Shown here in pieces: positions 45,730 to 58,811 of a stretch of 64,000 nucleotides of DNA; within the stretch, counting starts at the first letter, position 1; every line of letters begins with the position of its first letter. The position numbers and the translations under genes were made by a program. This DNA comes from Acanthosepion esculentum (Eukaryota > Mollusca > Cephalopoda > Sepiida > Sepiidae). The stretch covers positions 37,840,853-37,904,852 of the forward strand of contig OZ038492.1 in assembly GCA_964036315.1 (NCBI GenBank), written 5' to 3'. The notes under the pieces were generated by a model. It did not search any database, had not been told where the DNA came from, and saw only the letters and a list, made by a program, of their open reading frames with translations.

Positions 45730-46240
45730 TTTTGCTTCATTTTGTGAATTATGTACTTTTTTATAATTATATGTACGTCAAATTAATATATATTTATAGA
45801 ATACGTCAAATGCGCTGGTTACCCACCGTAACGAAACTGGCCACAATTTTGTCATAAAGAATACTACTCTGATAAAAAGAGAAATAAATAACTAAAAATC
45901 TAAAATTCCTACCACCCTTCAGTCATGCGATACCAACAAAAATTTAGTGCGTAATTATTCATATTGTTTTTATTTTCCCAAGTACTTTCAATTTGATCCA
46001 AGATCAGGTTCAGGGGTGAATAGCTAAAACAATGAAGTATTTGACAGCTATAAATACTGTGCGTAATTATGAATGCGCTTGCTTGATTGAAAGTACTTGG
46101 GAAAATAGAAACTATATGAATAATTACGGCATTTTTCATCATCAGTTTTGTACTAACACTAAGAAATTAATCCTTGAAACTTAGAGGATTAAAATAAGAA
46201 TAAATAGACATAATATGTCTAGATTATGAGGCCAAACTTG
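45730..46240. other. short inverted pieces, no gene
   Basis: The words gtactttcaattt-type (45,982-45,995) and gaaagtacttgggaaaat (46,088-46,105) are inverse copies, and caagtactttca and atgaataatt words recur in both orientations around 45,950-46,130, forming a weak foldback. No coding motif. Confidence 0.5.
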
Positions 46241-46245
46241 GATGA

Positions 46246-46526
<281 letters not shown>

Positions 46527-46605
46527 GTTTACACACGCTCTATCTCTGATATTGAGCACTTTATCCCATAAATAAAGCACATCTTAAGACTATATTTCTT
46601 CATAC

Positions 46606-46609
<4 letters not shown>

Positions 46610-46664
<55 letters not shown>
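46610..46664. repeat. (AT)n microsatellite
   Basis: About 55 bp of AT dinucleotides. Confidence 0.96.
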
Positions 46665-46667
<3 letters not shown>

Positions 46668-46784
46668 TATTCAAGTAATTTCGTAAGCAGGTTACGACTA
46701 AAACCATCCTATCGTTTTGTTTTTACTCAGTCTAGGCAATCTAGGCTTTGAGCACTTCACTAAAGAGAATTCAAATTTCTCTTT

Positions 46785-46960
46785 TTGATTCTAACAAATA
46801 GGCTTTTTGTTTCCATTTTCACTAAAAATTCATTGTTACTCACCTCTTCATTCCGTAATTTTCACAACATCCTTCTGTAGAACAACATCTCTAGATTCTT
46901 CATCTGCGAAAAGCTCATCCAGTATTCATTGCCCTATGGAAAAATCGATATTACATGACA
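46785..46960 (-). mobile_element. RTE-like LINE fragment, minus orientation
   Basis: The reverse complement contains gatgttgttctacagaagga and gaagaggtgagtaacaatga, then aaaatggaaacaaaaagcc, in the same order as the RTE tail at 31.8 kb. The frame is broken. Confidence 0.55.
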
Positions 46961-47234
46961 GTTCAGTATAATTTTCTTTGTTTCTAACGAAATTTTCTTG
47001 TTCCTTAATACCTTGCTTAGCTTTTAAAAAATGTCCGATCGCTATTCGAATGTACCTTAAGCATTCAGTGTCGAAATTTCCGTGACGTTTGGAAAATTGG
47101 AGCAAAAAATCCTTTCCTTTTCTTTTTACGTAATTTGTTCTAATATTTGGATATTATAAGTATAATAAATGCTGAAATACCCTCGGGGTGTCTTCTTAAT
47201 TTTATACATTATCACGTAATATGAAAAATATTAG

Positions 47235-47660
47235 AATACGCAGGCTTGATAGATGCCAAAAGAAACTATACAGTCTTCTGGGTGATTTTTTTTTATCTTA
47301 TAAACCCTTTCACCCAGATGAAACCTTTTAAGACTTTCGCTACTTTACCTCTATTTCCATGGAAAATAGTCAAACGAGCAAAAGATTCCCTGACACTAAG
47401 TGCCGCCAAGCTGCGTACATTGAAGCGAACCATTTTTATTCCCTACGTATTCCATTAGTAAGCAGTATGTTCCACTCATATAGCATCTTCACAAGAATTC
47501 TTGCCTTGTGGAAGATAAGCCCAGCACGATGTCTATAATCTTAAAATCTTCAAGTCTAGGGCTAAACGTTCCCTTTACCACATATCTGTATAAACAGCGG
47601 CCACTAAACCTTACCGGTCTCACAACAAATATCTTTCTACCTTGACAGACCCGTCAGCCT
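47235..47660 (+). mobile_element. LINE C-terminal relic, second family
   Basis: The plus strand has RRLDRCQKKLYSLLGD, a PDTKCRQAAYI-like word, TRILALWKIS (equivalent to TSRLWNxLP) and LKIFKSRAK-like text. The layout matches other LINE C-termini but the sequence differs from the main family here. Frameshifts are common. Confidence 0.65.
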
Positions 47661-47664
47661 TGTA

Positions 47665-48260
47665 TAGGATGAGCTTTAGTAACTGTCTTCATTATGTTTG
47701 ACATAGAAGTATTCACAGTGAGTTTCATTTTTTCCTAGGGACACTCTCATTGATTGGCTATTACATCCTGTTTATTTTATTTTTCTGATGATACTCGCTT
47801 TGTTTTCATCGTTTAAAATTTGAAAAAAAGAGAAAAAAACACGCTTTATTCTCTATCAGATTTATAAGATAATTAAACCTGTAGGAATACATTAAAACGA
47901 TATTTATTCAGTAATTTGTATTCGAACTTCGCCGCTTAGCTTGAAAGATCAGATGATAGACATATTGTGCATTACTTTTTACATAAATTGAGAGATATGC
48001 TTGCAAATGTTTTAGTTTCTTGAATTAAAACCGTAAGAAAGACTAGTAGAATTATATAAAAAGAAAGAAAAATACACAAATCCATGATTCATTGGTTTCA
48101 ATGAGTAGGAAGAGAGTCAAGTGAAGAAATAAAATCTTTGTAAACCATTGTAAAATCGCTATAATTTTATTATAATTTTATGTTTTCCCCGACTTTTTTT
48201 CCAAGTTATATAATTTTTCATCCAACTCTACAGGATTTATAGAAGCTTTAATTAGTTAAG
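47665..48260. other. no gene recognised
   Basis: AT-rich with no frame or motif of note. Confidence 0.45.
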
Positions 48261-48264
48261 TCAT

Positions 48265-48545
48265 ACATTTTAGATGCATCAAGGGTGCTCTTCAGTGATG
48301 CACTGTTCTCATCGCCGATTTCGGGTTTCGCATCATATCGGCTCCAACAGCAACCCCGACCCGATTCTAGGTGAAACAGGCCGCCTCCTTGAAAGCGTCG
48401 TGCTACGCACAGCGACATTGCAAAAAACAGTAATTACAATAAACTAGTAAGGATTGACTTCGACCGTTCTTATTGACATATGTCAGTCAGCATCAGCTAA
48501 TGAAAACAGGGCTTTTCAAACTCCTCTTCTATATAATGGTGTCTT
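48265..48545 (+). repeat. dispersed promoter-like repeat, plus orientation
   Basis: Partner of 30.4-30.7 kb (inverted). Shares gatgcatcaaggntg, catcatatcggct, gcctccttgaaagc and cgaccgttcttattgaca. The TATA-like ctatataatg is kept; the CCAAT word has decayed to ctaat. Confidence 0.7.
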
Positions 48546-48549
48546 ATTA

Positions 48550-49490
48550 CTACATCCGGTTTTTTATTTCCGGAATCCATAGCGAGGTAAGCAGGTAACT
48601 TTACGTCCGTGTTTTACCTTTTAAATATTATAATTTAATCTATTAGTTTATTGAACGTTTTCAGCTAGTCACAGGGCGAACTTCAGGAACCTGTTATTAC
48701 ATATCCACTGTTGCCTACGAATATATGACTTCTCCGGTTGTTTTTTTTTTATTGACCTAGCATCAATCCGAATGGCGGGAGGCGGGATAGAGAGATTTAT
48801 CCAGAATATTCCACTACTAAAATAATGCTTTAAAGCATATGCTTCTATAGTGTCATTCATATTTTATTTACACAATTTATCTATGAATTAACAGTTAAAA
48901 GCCATCAATAAACCGTTATATTTCTTATTGATCATATACTTTAAGTAACTTTTTTATTGAATTATAACCCGAGAGATATAATAACGAGACCGTATTTCGG
49001 TATTGTTGATATGATAATGATTACGAATATCATCAACCAAAGTTTGAGGAATGAACGTGACGGCAATTTAGGACAAACCATGATACGTCCAAAGAGTTGA
49101 ATCGTCTTTATTTCTTCTTCTCATAAATACAAATTGAACGTTCAAGTCAGTCAGTCTCACCAACCGAAACCAAGAAAGACTACGTTGTTGAATAGACTCC
49201 TGAGTATATGCTTCCATGAACACGACTACAAAAAAGTGTGACTAAGACGCAACATTGCAGGGAGATTGCCGGTTTCATGCCTCAAGCAATTTCTATGTTT
49301 ACATTATCAAAATATAGGGTAAAAATTATGGGCCAATTTGAAAAACTTATAATTTGACATCTTTCTTGGATCTGTCATTATCATTAATTTTTTTTCGGAA
49401 GACACCGATTACTGTCAAAATATATAATATCAAAATTGTCATATAGCTTTAGCATTCTGTTGGGTCATTATTCAAACACGCACAGTCATA
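48550..49490. other. no gene recognised
   Basis: AT-rich DNA; the 63-codon minus frame at 48,669-48,860 has no known motif. Confidence 0.4.

Positions 49491-49494
<4 letters not shown>

Positions 49495-49567
<73 letters not shown>
49495..49567. repeat. (AT)n microsatellite
   Basis: About 66 bp of AT followed by GTGTGTG. Confidence 0.96.
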
Positions 49568-49568
<1 letters not shown>

Positions 49569-49694
49569 TCTAGGAGATGACGAACTCAAGAAACAAAAGC
49601 TCTTATATAACGCGTTCACCGCAGTGACATGTGTTTGGTTTCGGGATTTTCATGTCTGAATGAAAAACAAAATAGCATGTAAAGTAAACACGTT

Positions 49695-49697
<3 letters not shown>

Positions 49698-49771
<74 letters not shown>
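49698..49771. repeat. (AT)n microsatellite
   Basis: About 73 bp of AT dinucleotides. The flank to 50,080 has no recognisable gene. Confidence 0.96.
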
Positions 49772-49774
<3 letters not shown>

Positions 49775-50086
49775 AAGTAATAGAGTGCAATTATAACTTT
49801 CGATCCTTCCAAATGCGAGAATTAAAGAAAAGAAAATAGTTGATTGATATTTCGATTTACAGTTTTCCGATTTTCCGCAGCTGAGATCACAGACTCCATA
49901 AACCAATCTTTCCGTATTATCCGGCACAAAGATGGACACACGCCATTCTTTCTAATTTATGAGCTCAGGTGCGATATCATCAACCCGAGCGACTGAAATG
50001 GGCCATTGTAATCCGCAGGAAATATTAAGACCTAATTGCTTGAGAACATAAAGCCCGAATATACATGTTGTACGTGTAATGAAAAC

Positions 50087-50240
50087 TCTCTTTCTCTCTC
50101 TCTCTCCGTACACACATACACACACACACAGACACACACACACACAGGCACAGAGATACACACATGTACACGCACGCACAGGCATACATAGACACACGCA
50201 CGCAAACGTACAGACATATACACACTTCTTGCACACGCAC
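50087..50240. repeat. (CT)n and imperfect (CA)n tract
   Basis: A short CT run, then about 130 bp of CA-rich imperfect repeat (cacacgcacgca-type). Cys-Val-rich frames on the minus strand arise from it. Confidence 0.9.
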
Positions 50241-50346
50241 GGACACTCACATATGCATATATATGTATCTCTGTCCGTATGAGTCTCTATGTGAGTGTGC
50301 ATATTAGTAATACGTGTACAGAGTTCTGAACCGTCTATTATTGAAT

Positions 50347-50359
50347 ATATATATATGTT

Positions 50360-50414
<55 letters not shown>

Positions 50415-50474
50415 CTATATTTTAAAGTTGTGTTTATATATGTATGTGCGTGTGTGTGCGTGTGTGTGTGTGTG
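50347..50474. repeat. (AT)n and (TG)n microsatellites
   Basis: Short AT runs, about 28 bp of TG, then a second imperfect TG run. Confidence 0.93.
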
Positions 50475-50514
50475 AATATATAGAAAAGTACGAAGGAACC
50501 GTTAGGTTAATAAT

Positions 50515-51013
<499 letters not shown>

Positions 51014-51017
51014 ATAA

Positions 51018-51073
51018 TCTAAAATCCAACCGAGATATATATATATATATATATGTCTCGGTTGGATTTTAGA
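51018..51073. repeat. perfect 18-bp inverted repeat around (AT)n
   Basis: tctaaaatccaaccgaga (51,018-51,035) pairs exactly with 51,056-51,073; the loop is a 20-bp AT run. Confidence 0.95.
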
Positions 51074-51604
51074 AGCTGTTTCCATCAAGCTTCATGATTT
51101 CTCATGGACAGGTGGTGTATTTAATGTCTTATACTCAATAGGAGCGAATTGACACCGACTTGTTTGTTTTTAGTAATAAAAATATTTTAGTCGTGACATC
51201 TTATTTACCGCCCGTGTCAACCTTTTAGTTTTATTGTTTCGATTATTGTTGTTTCAATCAATCTTTCCGTGTTCGTGTCGATGTGTGTGTGCATATCTAT
51301 CTATATATATCTCCATATATATATTTTCTTTTTGAATTTGTAGGTCTGATGAATTTTATCGTTTTCCCGATTCCAATGGAATAAATCATGACCATGGAAT
51401 ATTAGTGTTTAAGTCTTTTTATTATATCCTTACTCTGTCCTAGACATTGAGTTCTACCTGGATTCTATCCTCCTTGAAATATTTTTATACACATATGTAT
51501 GTGTATGTATGTATATTTATTTATATATTTTAGATATATGATTGCATATGTATGTGTATATTTTCCACTAATATTATCTATCTATCTATCTATATCTATA
51601 TATA

Positions 51605-51810
51605 AAGACATTCTTTTTTTATAGATACCAGTATTTAAGTAAATGCACTGTTTTATAATAAACAGTATTAAATAACATTTACCGGCCTGAATGTCCGAGA
51701 AATTTTATAGAAAATATTCGTCCTCGACAGGATTCGAACCTGTATCCGATACGGAACCGTCATATAGCCTGACTTGCCTTAACCGTTTCGGCCACTAAGG
51801 ATCATTTGGT
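51605..51810 (-). mobile_element. tRNA-Ser-like SINE, family D, minus orientation
   Basis: On the minus strand, box A-like gtggccgaaacggttaaggc (51,776-51,795) and box B-like caggttcgaatcctg (51,728-51,742) give a good tRNA-Ser/Leu-like head with a long variable region. The body runs left through cggtaaatgttatttaatac and ends near tttatagatacc. A divergent head copy lies 60 bp to the right. Confidence 0.82.
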
Positions 51811-51867
51811 TGGCAAGGTCGTATTTTCTGCTTATAAACTTCAATCTTCCATGTGTCTCTCTCGTAC

Positions 51868-51948
51868 ATTCATAACGGTTAAGGCACGTCAGGCAATATG
51901 ACGGTTCCGTATAGGATACAGGTTCGAATCCTGTCGAGGACGAATATT
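51868..51948 (+). mobile_element. tRNA-Ser-like SINE head, family D, inverted copy
   Basis: About 77 bp is about 96% identical to the reverse complement of 51,713-51,790 and keeps box A (aacggttaaggc) and box B (caggttcgaatcctg). It is followed at once by (AT)n instead of the SINE body. The two heads point away from each other. Confidence 0.85.
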
Positions 51949-51999
51949 ATATATATATATATATGTATATTTCTTGGAGCAAAAGTCGTGCATCGTAGT

Positions 52000-52082
52000 A
52001 GTTAATGAATAGGTCATTTTGAGCAACCACCATGGTCACCAGGCCTTAGACCCTTGGATTTTTTTTCTGTGGGGTCGGTTTT
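52000..52082 (+). mobile_element. DDE transposase fragment
   Basis: A plus-strand frame reads EQPPWSPGLRPLDFFS, a decayed form of the WPPRSPDLTPLDFFLWG motif of mariner-related transposases. Only about 80 bp is left and it joins directly to a LINE tail. Confidence 0.55.
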
Positions 52083-52200
52083 GGAACCTAATCCTAAAAT
52101 TATCTTTTCCCGATCACTACAATCTTAACATGTTCAAGTCTAATGTTAACCGCTGTCTTTCCCAATCTGTAACCTTCTACTTCGAGTGGCTCCGGGGCTT
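52083..52200 (+). mobile_element. LINE C-terminal fragment
   Basis: Frame LSFPDHYNLNMFKSNVNRCLS, matching the F-P-D-x-Y-N-L-x-x-FKxNVNR end of LINE ORF2 seen at 13.4 and 63.7 kb. Confidence 0.7.
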
Positions 52201-52204
52201 TTTA

Positions 52205-53225
52205 CATCGTTAACATCAATGTATAAAGAAACATACAAGATTAACGGAAATGAAATAACTAGTTTCATACCTGTCTAATATCATAAAATATACTGATCAA
52301 TGCAAACTACTAATCATTCTTGATTTTAGGTAAAATTAAAAAAATATTTAATTTACGAAAATATCCCCAAATCTTTTCACGTTAATGTATATTTCATTAA
52401 AATATCCGAATTGCCATTATGAAGACGCTTCCATTTCAGGATCATCGTTAAGTAAACTTATGAACTGACACGTCAAACTGCTGTATTTCAAATGACTTGC
52501 ACCTGAGTAAAAGTTATTGCGTTCAATTACTAATTACGTTAAATTCTACTCGAATAAGTACCGTATATATATACTTAGTTGTATTGTATGGATTTGAGTT
52601 TGGAAACCTGCGCTTCACGCTTTTGTGATCATCAGGCAAACTGATTTATCTTTTAAAAAATTGAATCTTTTATGTTAGTTTCTGTTTGATTATGTTTGGT
52701 GATAGTTGGGGAAAATTCTCCTCTGTCCGTTTTGCAATGGCACTCATACGTACGCAGACATACATACATACAGATGTACTCATCTTAGTTCTCACAAACG
52801 TATACATATATGAATAATGCGGAGCCAGACACAGACATGTATCCATGTGTTCGCATACGTATACATACGCAATTATGATCGTTTTGGTGTTGAGATTGTG
52901 TACTGCCTCATACACACACATACAGGCATGTATACGTGTACATATATTTCTATCAGACTCAGACCTACATTACTTAACATGGATTCTATATATGGATATA
53001 GCTGTGAATAAGATATTTTTAATTTTAATTTTAACGTCGCTTTCTTGTGTAATATGGACGATTGCACTTATATAAATAGTCGAATTCCTAATTTATATTA
53101 ATTATTGGTATGTTTACGGAGAATTGGCACTAAGTTTGATAGTTGGGTATGATTGTATAACGAATGTAACGATGGTAATTACGTTAATGGATGTAGCAAG
53201 CATAAAGATGATGGTGAAATATTAA
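52205..53225. other. no gene; one foldback-arm relative
   Basis: At 52,575-52,665 a single diverged arm resembles the foldback at 24.5 kb (ttagttgtattg, gatcatcaggcaaactgatt). The rest has only short frames on both strands, rich in CA/TG words. Confidence 0.4.
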
Positions 53226-53230
53226 GAATA

Positions 53231-53231
53231 T

Positions 53232-53300
<69 letters not shown>
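53231..53300. repeat. (AT)n microsatellite
   Basis: About 62 bp of AT after a short TACA stretch. Confidence 0.95.
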
Positions 53301-53301
<1 letters not shown>

Positions 53302-53429
53302 GACGTATGAGGGTCAAGCAGCTCAGTTCCAATGAATGGACAGCCAGGCACCAGCATATATGATTTGATTATAGTGGTGAAGGTTTTGTGCAGAACCAAC
53401 CACACTTTTTGAGGGGCAGAATATAGAGA

Positions 53430-53638
53430 CCTGGTGCACTACGTGTCACGAGGACCCCCCCCCAAATCCGCATGTTTTGAATTCAGAGTTGTACTTCTCC
53501 TAGACCATTTGCTATCCATGGCTATAGAACCCAGTCCGTTCTGCTATTTACCCATAGCTGGAAGTAGAAGAGGATTAATATTATCTTTTCCAAGGGTATT
53601 AGCATATAAGCGAATGTAATGGATTCGTGTAGAATTCG

Positions 53639-53641
<3 letters not shown>
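53430..53641 (-). mobile_element. SINE family B fragment, minus orientation
   Basis: Contains the middle block (ggctatagaacccagtccgt, atttacccatagctgg) and ends near box B rc (gaattcgaatt). It is cut by an (AT)n tract at the head side. Confidence 0.72.

Positions 53642-53687
<46 letters not shown>
53642..53687. repeat. (AT)n microsatellite
   Basis: About 45 bp of AT dinucleotides. Confidence 0.95.
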
Positions 53688-53693
<6 letters not shown>

Positions 53694-53808
53694 ACCAAGT
53701 CTAGGATATTCAACATCATCACTTGATAAGACACCGGAGGTGTTGAAACAAAATGGCTATTTTTGTACTGATTTTATAACATATTTATGTTATAATTTTT
53801 GAATAAAC

Positions 53809-54140
<332 letters not shown>

Positions 54141-54169
54141 TCATGAAAGAAGGATTGCTACCTAAATAC

Positions 54170-54171
<2 letters not shown>

Positions 54172-54222
<51 letters not shown>
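54172..54222. repeat. (AT)n microsatellite
   Basis: About 50 bp of AT followed by ACACAC. Confidence 0.95.
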
Positions 54223-54231
<9 letters not shown>

Positions 54232-54364
54232 AATTTGTGGACAGAATAATTTACGCCCTTCCATAATTAGAAATAAAACTGTAATAATCAAAATTTTCAT
54301 GGAAACCTCATGCACATTTTTTTTTAAATGATGAAATAGTGGATTTGAATAAATGTGCAGTGAT

Positions 54365-55580
54365 GCCTATAAAAAACGTTTTATTTTAATATAAAATATA
54401 ATACAAGAAAAAAAAATCTAGCATAGGACAAAATTATTAGCCATCTTGCCTCAATAATTGTCTCACTGTTATTCTAGATTAATGACTTTACTCCTTCTGG
54501 ACAGTTCCTTCGAAGATCACGACACACAGTGATAGATAATTTGGACCATTCTTCCTTTACAACAGCTTCTAATTCCTCCAAATTCGAAGAACTTCTTTCT
54601 CTTACATTTTTCTTCAAATATACCCATAGATTTTCAGTGGCGTTTAGGTCAGGACTTTGAGCGGGATACGAGAATATCTTAATTTTGTTGTCATCTAAGT
54701 ATTTTGTGACAATACGTGCCGTGCGTTTCGGGTCAGTCATGTTGGAACGTCCAGTGACGCGCCAAATGCAGCTTTGGCGTATTTTGTTTTTATTATTTTT
54801 CAGAATAACAAAAAATCTCACTAGCCCTCCTGGTCCAGTATCAGTAAAAATTACCCAGAGCAGAATGCTCCAACCACCTTGCTTATTTTTAGGGGGTATT
54901 TTCTGGTTTGTTAGCTTCATTCACTTTCCTCCGTACATAACGGTAGTTCCTGTAACCAAATAATTCTAGTTTTGTTTCATCTGACTATAAAACAGAGTTT
55001 CGATATTCACTCTAATGTTCTTGATTGTTTCTAGGATGAGCTAAATTCATTTTAGGAGTTTAGCATTAAGCAAGGCTGTTTTCCCTGGGCGACAAGCTCG
55101 AAGTCCTGTTCAATGAAAACATCTCGAGACTGTCTTCGTTGATACATTCAACGCTGATATCTTTACATCATTGACAACGCCCTTTGTCCTTAAGTGAGGA
55201 TTCTTCTAGACATCTTTAACATTTTTCCTTTCCATTCTCTCAGAAATTAACCGTTTTCTGCCAGTCCTTAATTTACTCTCAACACAATCAGTCTCGCTGG
55301 ACTTCTTGATAATGCTAAGAATTGCCGAGCTAGGAACATTCAAATGTTTGAAAAGTGTTGTATACGCATAGCCTTGTTTGTACGCATCAACGATATACAT
55401 TTAGAATTTCTTTTCAACTTCAGTGGTCTTCGCCACTGTTGCAGAACGAATGAGTTATCGCGGTACGTAGGGACACATATAATGTCTTCAGAATGTCATA
55501 GAATCAGGTCATTTGTATTTGATTTTTAAAGGATGTTTGTATTAAATATCAAATTAAGAAAAAAAACGCATTTACAATTG
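54365..55580 (-). mobile_element. Tc1-like DNA transposon relic
   Basis: Minus-strand transposase in pieces. The N-terminal HTH (55,400-55,206) reads VDAYKQGYAYTTLFKHLNVP, IIKKSSETD and GRKRLISER. SDETKLELFG carries the first catalytic Asp (about 54,979). A 148-codon C-terminal frame (54,920-54,474) has GGWSILLW, TDPKRTARIV and YPAQSPDLNATENLW, with the Glu in ATEN. At the second catalytic Asp of the usual QDNDPKHT motif the aligned residue reads Met (NMTDPKRT). Stops and shifts separate the pieces. The ends 54,365-54,410 and 55,540-55,600 are weakly inverted and may be worn terminal repeats. Confidence 0.85.
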
Positions 55581-55584
55581 CCAT

Positions 55585-55825
55585 AGAGCAATATTTTTTG
55601 ATAATTATAATCAGGTAGGGAGTGAAAAATTTTGAACTGCATTAATTTTTAGAAAGATCAATAACTATGGATATAATAGATCGAAACTCCTAAAAATTTT
55701 CCGAATCCTTCAAAACTATATACGGAATCAACTATTTATGGTAAATTCAGTAAGTACTTGCAAATCTTCGCATTTCCCTAGAAAATACGCAAATATTCAA
55801 TGGTTGTGATATATTATGTTCAGAG
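55585..55825. other. no gene recognised
   Basis: Plain AT-rich DNA. Confidence 0.4.
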
Positions 55826-55827
55826 CC

Positions 55828-55828
55828 C

Positions 55829-55910
<82 letters not shown>

Positions 55911-55911
55911 A

Positions 55912-55975
<64 letters not shown>

Positions 55976-55976
55976 A

Positions 55977-56028
<52 letters not shown>
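55828..56028. repeat. (AT)n microsatellite with GT/AC/AA interruptions
   Basis: About 200 bp of AT broken by single GTGT, ACAT and AAT words. Confidence 0.96.
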
Positions 56029-56031
<3 letters not shown>

Positions 56032-56035
56032 GGGT

Positions 56036-56235
56036 TATACATCAAAACTCACCATGATTGATTCCTCAGGAAGGGGACTTCTTAGGAGATTTCCTGATGT
56101 TATCGGAATAGATCGAAGACGATCCCAGTGTGCGGCACCTTTGGAAAGAGACTGAAAACCATACCACAGTTTGATCCAAGTCTTGTGATTGAAATTGGGT
56201 AGACGAAACTCTTGAGGGTCGTCCATAGCTGTGCT
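56036..56235 (-). mobile_element. possible Penelope-like reverse transcriptase fragment
   Basis: A minus-strand frame (56,226-56,035) reads [27 protein letters not shown] and ends SIMVSFDV just before (AT)n. xMVSFDV matches the motif A region (first catalytic Asp) of Penelope-like elements and retron-like reverse transcriptases. Only about 63 codons remain, so the call is tentative. Confidence 0.35.
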
Positions 56236-56239
56236 AGAA

Positions 56240-56838
<599 letters not shown>

Positions 56839-56839
56839 C

Positions 56840-57475
56840 GTTAAAGGAATCGTTAAATTTGCTATGTTCTCATTTTGATGAAGTGCCAATAACGTTTCTT
56901 ACCGGTTTCATGAGGTTTCCGTCATCAACGAGAAAGGGTTTTGTTTGGAAAGGGCGAAATAATAGGTATAAATATAAATCGAAGACGATTCGTTCATACC
57001 CGAAGATACGGTTTCTTCTACCATAAAGATGCAGAAATGTCTCCTCTGGCTGATTATAGGTTGGTTTTATGTCGCACTTTGTCCAAGATGGGTGCTGGGT
57101 CAGCTTTTGACGTGTGACCTCCTTCAGAATGTTAAATGAATTCCAGGTAGTAAAATCGTAGAAAGTGAGTGGAGAGAGAGAGAAAAGCGACACTGGAACA
57201 GAGAACGAGTTTAGAGAAATAAGTCTTAAGGAAATTAAAGTGGAAGAAAAAGAGTGTTACGCGAGGGTATTTAAGAGAGTTAATCGAAACGCTGAATGCG
57301 GCCGTCAAGTGATCACAAGAGACATGAAGAGAGTAGGCAAACAATGTGAAAAAGAAAAAGGAACAAGGATTTTATGATGTGGACGCATCGAGGGTACAAT
57401 TTATTGAGATAGAAAAGAATGGTAAAAATCGGTCTAATACGTTTGTGGCAAACACACACGCACGCACGCACATTG
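56840..57475. other. no gene recognised
   Basis: Overlapping frames on both strands (56,870-57,193 minus; 57,165-57,377 plus) show no motif that I know. A short CGCA repeat is at 57,454-57,470. Confidence 0.35.
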
Positions 57476-57479
57476 AGGG

Positions 57480-58215
57480 AGTCCTTTCTAACGTCCACCT
57501 GCAGGGCTAATGCTAACCTCCAGGAGAGTGCCTCGTTACGCCTCTCCGGGTTAATATTCTCGGCTGACATATAGTGGAAAGACGATAATGAATCCATTGC
57601 TAGGTCAGCTGTTAAGAAAGTTGGTTGTCGGGCGAGACATTTTTTTCTCTCCAGAATCTATCATACATATCTATAAGTCAACCATTCGTCTATGTTTAGA
57701 ATATTGCTACCGCATATAGTCCGGTGCCCTTGCTATGTATTTATAGATTCTTGATAAACTCCAAACAAGAACCAGCAATATTATTGGTGTTGAGGTGGCG
57801 TCTCGGCTTCATCGGCATAAAGATACCTCTCTGTGTCTTTTGTGTAAATACTTTCATAGTAATTGTCTCGATGGGCACTTCGCTGTGGTACCTCGAATTT
57901 ATAACTTTAAGCGTAGTACTAGATTGCAAACGAGGAGAGATAAATTTAGAGATGAATTGAATAAATGTAACCGTAAATCCTATGCTAAGAGTTTATTTCC
58001 TCGCACTTTTCACTTGCTGAACTCCTTCTCGGCTCCATGTTTTCCAATCACCTATAATCTTCATCAATTTAATATGAACAATCGTTCTCTAGTGTCTTCC
58101 AGATTACTCAGCTATTGTTGTCGCTCTTTAGTAATATTTCTGTTCTCTTATTCCTCTCCCCCTGTAAACTCTTGTGTCTTTGCGGCTTTACTTCCTAGCT
58201 TGGGTGAATACAATT
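57480..58215 (+). mobile_element. LINE ORF2 C-terminus and 3' end
   Basis: Pieces of the conserved tail: ESIARSAVKKVG, IYHTYL/IYKSTI-like, ILDKLQTRTSNIIG, ASRLHRHKDTSLCLLCKYF, FPRTFHLLNSF and YNLHQFN. The 3' end shows gtctttgcggctttacttcc and cttgggtgaata (to about 58,208). It is 5'-truncated and frameshifted, and more diverged than the 63-kb copy. Confidence 0.8.
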
Positions 58216-58369
58216 ACACAGATAAACACAAACACACACACATACATACATACATAGATATATAATTTAAATTGTGTGTATTTAGGCAGCATTTTGACAT
58301 TAATACATGTTTCATTAAATAATATAGACAAAGTTTGTCTATTTATTATAAGCAAAATCGTTTCATTAT

Positions 58370-58675
<306 letters not shown>

Positions 58676-58759
58676 AAGGAATATATATAGGAGGAATCTA
58701 ACTGAAATAATAACAACCCAGTGTGAAGATTTTAATTTTTAATATTTTTTATTCATCAA

Positions 58760-58761
<2 letters not shown>

Positions 58762-58808
<47 letters not shown>
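58762..58808. repeat. (AT)n microsatellite
   Basis: About 47 bp of AT dinucleotides. Confidence 0.95.
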
Positions 58809-58810
<2 letters not shown>

Positions 58811-58811
58811 A

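Noticed and set aside
51713..51795. Functional tRNA-Ser gene
   Set aside because: The head has box A and box B, but the SINE body follows and the acceptor and anticodon arms do not form a clean cloverleaf by eye.
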